NCBI GenBank assembly: GCA_031271325.1
Contig: JAISVY010000189.1
Span: 1-8,819 of the forward strand
From: Oscillospiraceae bacterium
GTDB lineage: Bacteria; Bacillota; Clostridia; Oscillospirales; UBA929
DNA: 8,819 bases
Direction of reading: 5' to 3'
The translations under genes were made by a program, and so were the position numbers. Under the pieces are notes generated by a model. It searched no databases. It had not been told where the DNA came from and worked only from the letters and a program-made list of their open reading frames with translations. Positions 5,592 through 8,819 of the stretch are shown here, piece after piece; within the stretch, counting starts at the first letter, position 1, and every line of letters begins with the position of its first letter.

Positions 5592-6279
5592 ACTGTTGGT
5601 TCTGGAAGACGAGGAAAATATACGGAGTTTTGTCGTGATCAATCTGCGCCGCGCGGGTTATGACGTGATCGAAGCGTCCGACGGGGAAGAGGCGCTGCGC
5701 CTGACGGAACAACACCCCGATATCCGGCTCGCCCTGCTGGACATTATGCTGCCCGGCGCTTTGGACGGGCTGGAGGTGTGCCGCCGGATCCGGGCGGGAA
5801 ACGCCGAGCTGGGCATCATCATGCTGACCGCGAAGACACAGGAGCTGGACAAGGTCACCGGGCTTATGTCGGGAGCCGACGACTACATCACAAAGCCGTT
5901 TTCCCCTACCGAACTGATCGCCCGCGTAGACGCGCTGATCCGCCGGATCGGAGACCCGGCTGTGAAAAGCGGCGGCGAAGCCGAAATACAAAGCGGCCCG
6001 TTTACGCTGAATACGCAGAGCCGCACGCTCTCCAAAAACGGCACGCGTCTGAAGCTCACGCAGGTGGAGTTTAATATTGTCAAACTGTTTATGGAAAACA
6101 TGAGCCGGGCGCTCTCCCGCGAAGAGATTCTTACAAACGTATGGGGCAAAGAGTATAACGGCGACGTGAAAATCGTCGATGTAAATGTGCGGCGTTTACG
6201 CATTAAACTGGAAGACGATACCGCGAACCCCTCGTATATCACGACCGTTTGGGGTTACGGCTACAAATGGGGATTATAA
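5581..6279 (+). CDS. OmpR/PhoB-family response regulator
   Basis: 232 aa. The receiver domain (about 4-120) has the acidic pair E9-D10, phosphoacceptor D54 (LALLDIMLPG), T83 (IIMLTAK) and K105 (DDYITKPF), so it should be phosphorylatable. The DNA-binding winged helix (about 138-232) has the standard LTQVEFNIVKLFMEN, ALSREEILTNVWG, VDVNVRRLRIKLE and ITTVWGYGYKW features. It contains a one-residue insertion relative to the usual LPGMDG turn (LPGALDG), outside the active site. The start is ATG 5581, 9 nt after a run of six G (5566-5571); a TTG at 5578 is also in frame but less well spaced. The gene overlaps the lipoprotein's end by 11 bp and precedes its kinase by 3 nt. Its targets are unknown; autoregulation of this operon is plausible. 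Confidence 0.95.
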   Translation: MARKLLVLEDEENIRSFVVINLRRAGYDVIEASDGEEALRLTEQHPDIRLALLDIMLPGALDGLEVCRRIRAGNAELGIIMLTAKTQELDKVTGLMSGADDYITKPFSPTELIARVDALIRRIGDPAVKSGGEAEIQSGPFTLNTQSRTLSKNGTRLKLTQVEFNIVKLFMENMSRALSREEILTNVWGKEYNGDVKIVDVNVRRLRIKLEDDTANPSYITTVWGYGYKWGL

Positions 6280-6282
6280 ACA

Positions 6283-7746
6283 TTGGTCGGGATCGTAAAA
6301 AACATACGGCATATGAGCGGAATCCAGCGCCGCTGGATCCTCAACAGCCTCGGCGTGTCGGTTTTGGTCGCCGTGATCGGGCTGACGGCATTCGCCGCCG
6401 TCGTCAGCAACTCGTTTACCTCGTCCATGCAGACGTCACTGCAAACGCAAGCCTCTTCCTACGCCGCGTTTATCAGTAAAAACTATACCGACAGCTATAA
6501 CACGTTCTATCAAAATATCCGCAGCCTGATGTATGAGTTTAACAGTCAGGGCAAGTTTGAGATGCAGGTCATCAACCGATACGGCACTCTTCTCGACTCG
6601 AGCAACCGCAACAACGCCACCCACCTTTCCGGCATCCCGATCGAAACCCCCGACGTTAAAGCGGCGCAAGCGGGGTACATAACGCCGTGGGTCGGCGACG
6701 ACCCGGTCACCGGCGAACGCATACTGGCCGTTTCCGTACCGATGACCCTGCAGGGAATCCAGTCAATCGGCGCGATCCGGTGCGTCACGAGCATGGAACG
6801 CGTGGGGGTGCGCGTTTTTCAGTATGTCGGAATCGGGATCGGGGTCTGTCTTCTCTTTATTTTGTTTATCGTTTCGATCAATCTGCTCTTTCTGCGCGGG
6901 ATCCTCGTTCCGGTACGTGAAATCAACAGAGTGTCCAAACGCATCGCCGAAGGCGGGTACGGCGTAAGGATCGAGAAGACATACCGGGACGAAATGGGCG
7001 AGCTGGTCGATAACATCAACCACATGTCCGGCGAGATCGGCGCTGCGGAGCGCCTGAAAAACGACTTCATCTCGTCCGTCTCGCACGAACTGCGCACCCC
7101 TCTGACCGCGATCAACGGATGGGGCGAAACCCTGCTCAACGCCAATATGAACGATTCGGGTGAGATTCGCAAGGGGCTGCGCATTATCCTCAAAGAAACG
7201 TCCCGCCTCTCCAACATGGTGGAGGAACTGCTGGACTTCACCCGTATCGAAAGCGGGCGGATGCGGCTGGACATCAGCCCGATCGACATCGCTTCGGAAC
7301 TGGAGGAGATCATCTATCTCCACATGGACGCGCTGAAGCGCGACGGCATCGCGCTCACCTACACCCAACCGGACGAAGTGCCCGGTATCAGCGGCGACCG
7401 CGCTCGCTTGAAGCAGGTGTTTGTCAATATCCTCGACAACGCCGCGAAGCACGGCGGAAGCGGAAAGCGCATCGACGCCGCGCTGACCGTGGAGCCGGAT
7501 TGGGTCGTCATCACGGTGCGCGACTACGGACCCGGTATTCCCGAAAGTGAGCTGCCGCATGTGAAGTATAAATTTTATAAGGGCAGTTCGTCCGTACGCG
7601 GCAGCGGCATCGGTCTGTCGGTCAGCGATGAGATCATGCGCCTGCACGGCGGCGAGCTGCTGATTGAAAGCGCCGAAGGCGAAGGTACGACGGTCAGGCT
7701 CCGTCTGCCCCGCGCGGTTGATAACAGAAAGGACGAATCATTTTGA
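6283..7746 (+). CDS. Transmembrane sensor histidine kinase (HAMP-HisKA-HATPase)
   Basis: 487 aa from TTG 6283, partner of the regulator just upstream. TM1 (about 22-42), an extracytoplasmic sensor of about 135 residues (45-178) whose QVINRYGTLLDSS segment resembles single-Cache/PAS-like sensors, TM2 (about 180-205), a HAMP linker (about 206-255), HisKA with His268 in SSVSHELRTPL, and an HATPase domain with N-box NILDNAAKH (382-390), G1 box RDYGPGIP (413-420) and GSGIGLS (440-446). All catalytic motifs are present. TTG 6283 is preceded by GGGGA at 9 nt. The next in-frame start, ATG 6313, lacks a suitable SD and would shorten the cytoplasmic N-terminus by 10 residues. The gene begins 3 nt after the regulator stop, and its TGA overlaps the TTG of the GH26 gene. 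The ligand cannot be read from sequence. Confidence 0.95.
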   Translation: MVGIVKNIRHMSGIQRRWILNSLGVSVLVAVIGLTAFAAVVSNSFTSSMQTSLQTQASSYAAFISKNYTDSYNTFYQNIRSLMYEFNSQGKFEMQVINRYGTLLDSSNRNNATHLSGIPIETPDVKAAQAGYITPWVGDDPVTGERILAVSVPMTLQGIQSIGAIRCVTSMERVGVRVFQYVGIGIGVCLLFILFIVSINLLFLRGILVPVREINRVSKRIAEGGYGVRIEKTYRDEMGELVDNINHMSGEIGAAERLKNDFISSVSHELRTPLTAINGWGETLLNANMNDSGEIRKGLRIILKETSRLSNMVEELLDFTRIESGRMRLDISPIDIASELEEIIYLHMDALKRDGIALTYTQPDEVPGISGDRARLKQVFVNILDNAAKHGGSGKRIDAALTVEPDWVVITVRDYGPGIPESELPHVKYKFYKGSSSVRGSGIGLSVSDEIMRLHGGELLIESAEGEGTTVRLRLPRAVDNRKDESF

Positions 7747-8819
7747 AACGACTTATCGCTCTGCTTGCGGCCTGTTTCCTGCTGCTTGCCGCCTGCTCTT
7801 CCCCGTCCGCCGAACCGTCATTGCCGGCGGAGGGCGGCAGAGAGTGGATACCCCCGTCGCCCAAACCGTCCCCGTCGCCCGAAGTGCCGATTGTACGGGA
7901 GCCTTACGTAATGGACGAAAACCTGCCGAAACTGCGGAACCCCAACGCCACCGAAGAGGCGCAGGCGGTATACAACTATCTGAACAGCGTTTATAAACTG
8001 AAGACCTTGACCGGGCAGCAGGAATCCACATGGATGGGTACGCCCGACTACGAGATGAACTATCTCAAAGAACTGACCGGCGAGCTTCCGGCAATCCGAG
8101 GGCTGGATTACATCAGCAGCGATTACGCGGGCGTGAACGAACGCTCCATTGAATGGTGGAACAAGGGCGGTCTTGTCTCCATCTGCTGGCACTGGGGCAG
8201 GCCGCCCGACGGTTCGGGGTATGATTCCAGCAAGGTAAAGATTGACGTGACCGAGGCGCTGACCGAGGGCACCGAGCTGAACATCGGTATGATGGAGTAT
8301 ATGGATAAGACCGCCGCCGCGCTGAAAGAGCTGCAAGACGCGGGTGTGCCGGTGCTGTGGCGGCCGTTCCACGAGTTTGACGGCGGCTGGTTCTGGTGGG
8401 GCGCGGACGGCGCGGATAATTTCATCAAGCTCTGGCAGCTGATGTACGACCGGTATACAAACCATCACGGTCTGAACAACCTGATCTGGGTACTCGGCTA
8501 TGCCGACAACGTCAAGAACGGCTGGTACCCCGGCGACGAGTATGTAGACATCGCGGGCGCGGACACCTACAGCAACGGCACCCGCCTGAGCACCTATAAA
8601 AAACTGGTCAATGTGTTCGGTGAGGAACGCCCGATCGCGTTTCACGAGTGCGGGCGGATGCCCGACATCAATAAGGCGCACGGCGAAGGCGCTCTGTGGT
8701 CATGGTTTTTAACGTGGCACACCGAATACCTCATAGATTACAATCCTGAGGAGCACATACAGACGATTTACGGCAGCGAGTACGCCGTGACATTTGATAT
8801 GCTGCCGAGCTTCGGGCAG
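7743..8819 (+). CDS. Lipid-anchored GH26 family glycoside hydrolase, mannanase-like (3' end cut)
   Basis: 359 codons, open to the window edge. A lipoprotein signal peptide (MKRLIALLAACFLLLAAC, Cys18) and a Pro/Ser-rich linker (about 36-50, PPSPKPSPSPEVP) lead into a GH26 barrel. GH26 marks: NPNATEEAQAVYNYL and TGQQ near the start, ICWHW (147-151), the acid/base motif WRPFHEFDGGWFWW with Glu211, and PIAFHECGRMPD with Glu302 at the nucleophile position. GH26 enzymes are mostly retaining endo-beta-1,4-mannanases; a few act on beta-1,3-xylan or mixed-linkage glucan, so the substrate is probable rather than proven. The start is TTG 7743, overlapping the kinase TGA, with AAAGGA (7728-7733) 9 nt upstream. 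The enzyme should act at the outer cell surface. It is probably co-transcribed with the two-component system. At most a short C-terminal part appears to be missing. Confidence 0.92.
   Translation, partial: MKRLIALLAACFLLLAACSSPSAEPSLPAEGGREWIPPSPKPSPSPEVPIVREPYVMDENLPKLRNPNATEEAQAVYNYLNSVYKLKTLTGQQESTWMGTPDYEMNYLKELTGELPAIRGLDYISSDYAGVNERSIEWWNKGGLVSICWHWGRPPDGSGYDSSKVKIDVTEALTEGTELNIGMMEYMDKTAAALKELQDAGVPVLWRPFHEFDGGWFWWGADGADNFIKLWQLMYDRYTNHHGLNNLIWVLGYADNVKNGWYPGDEYVDIAGADTYSNGTRLSTYKKLVNVFGEERPIAFHECGRMPDINKAHGEGALWSWFLTWHTEYLIDYNPEEHIQTIYGSEYAVTFDMLPSFGQ

Noticed and set aside
6763..7647. 294-codon open frame on the minus strand inside the histidine kinase
   Set aside because: It is antisense to intact HAMP, HisKA and HATPase coding sequence, shows no recognisable domain and has no SD or promoter support.
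7818..8681. 287-codon open frame on the minus strand inside the GH26 gene
   Set aside because: It is a shadow of the GH26 reading frame, whose signal peptide, linker and both catalytic Glu motifs are in the plus-strand frame.
1..8819. CRISPR arrays, tRNA or rRNA genes, insertion sequences, phage genes
   Set aside because: I saw no regular direct repeats with spacers, no tRNA-like cloverleaf, no transposase or integrase frame and no terminal inverted repeats; almost all bases belong to identified genes.

Overview
The window is GC-rich bacterial chromosome (roughly 60% GC by eye) with nine protein genes and almost no non-coding space. Gene content and style suggest a Bacillota/Clostridia-type anaerobe, perhaps a gut lineage: a ThyX rather than ThyA thymidylate synthase with a Firmicutes-like CCNRAQWEIR end, a ThiI without a rhodanese domain, a full-length CinA, a WecG/TagA/CpsF glycosyltransferase, an OmpR-type two-component system and a lipid-anchored GH26 glycanase. 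Start signals are purine-rich Shine-Dalgarno (SD) sites, often in front of GTG or TTG. The taxon is an inference; no rRNA or tRNA is present to confirm it.

Left half (1-3752, minus strand): thiI, cinA, a wecG/tagA-like gene and thyX (cut by the window edge) run as one compact unit. Spacings are 0 bp (thiI/cinA) and an 8-bp overlap (wecG/thyX), and the wecG-like gene begins at the end of cinA. A strong sigma70-type promoter (TTGACG-18-TATAAT) lies in the last codons of cinA. It would start RNA just before a well-placed SD and a TTG codon, so the glycosyltransferase probably begins at TTG 1281 rather than at ATG 1311.

Divergent control region (3753-3949): this is the only real intergenic space. 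It holds back-to-back promoters for thiI (minus) and acpP (plus), separated by A/T tracts. The thiI leader contains a perfect 10-bp hairpin whose loop is complementary to upstream leader sequence. A perfect inverted repeat, GGTATA-CTC-TATACC, lies over the acpP -10 box.

Right half (3950-8819, plus strand): acpP (acyl carrier protein) is followed at once by a hairpin with a TTCG loop. The same bases encode the charged start of the next gene's signal peptide. Then come four tightly joined genes: a large lipoprotein with acidic calcium-loop-like motifs, an OmpR/PhoB response regulator, a membrane sensor histidine kinase and a GH26 (mannanase-type) lipoprotein cut by the window edge. The lipoprotein-regulator-kinase-glycanase unit is the best candidate here for an undescribed system: a cell-surface module in which a lipoprotein and sensor kinase control, or are expressed with, an anchored glycan hydrolase. 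That is inferred from gene order and domains only.
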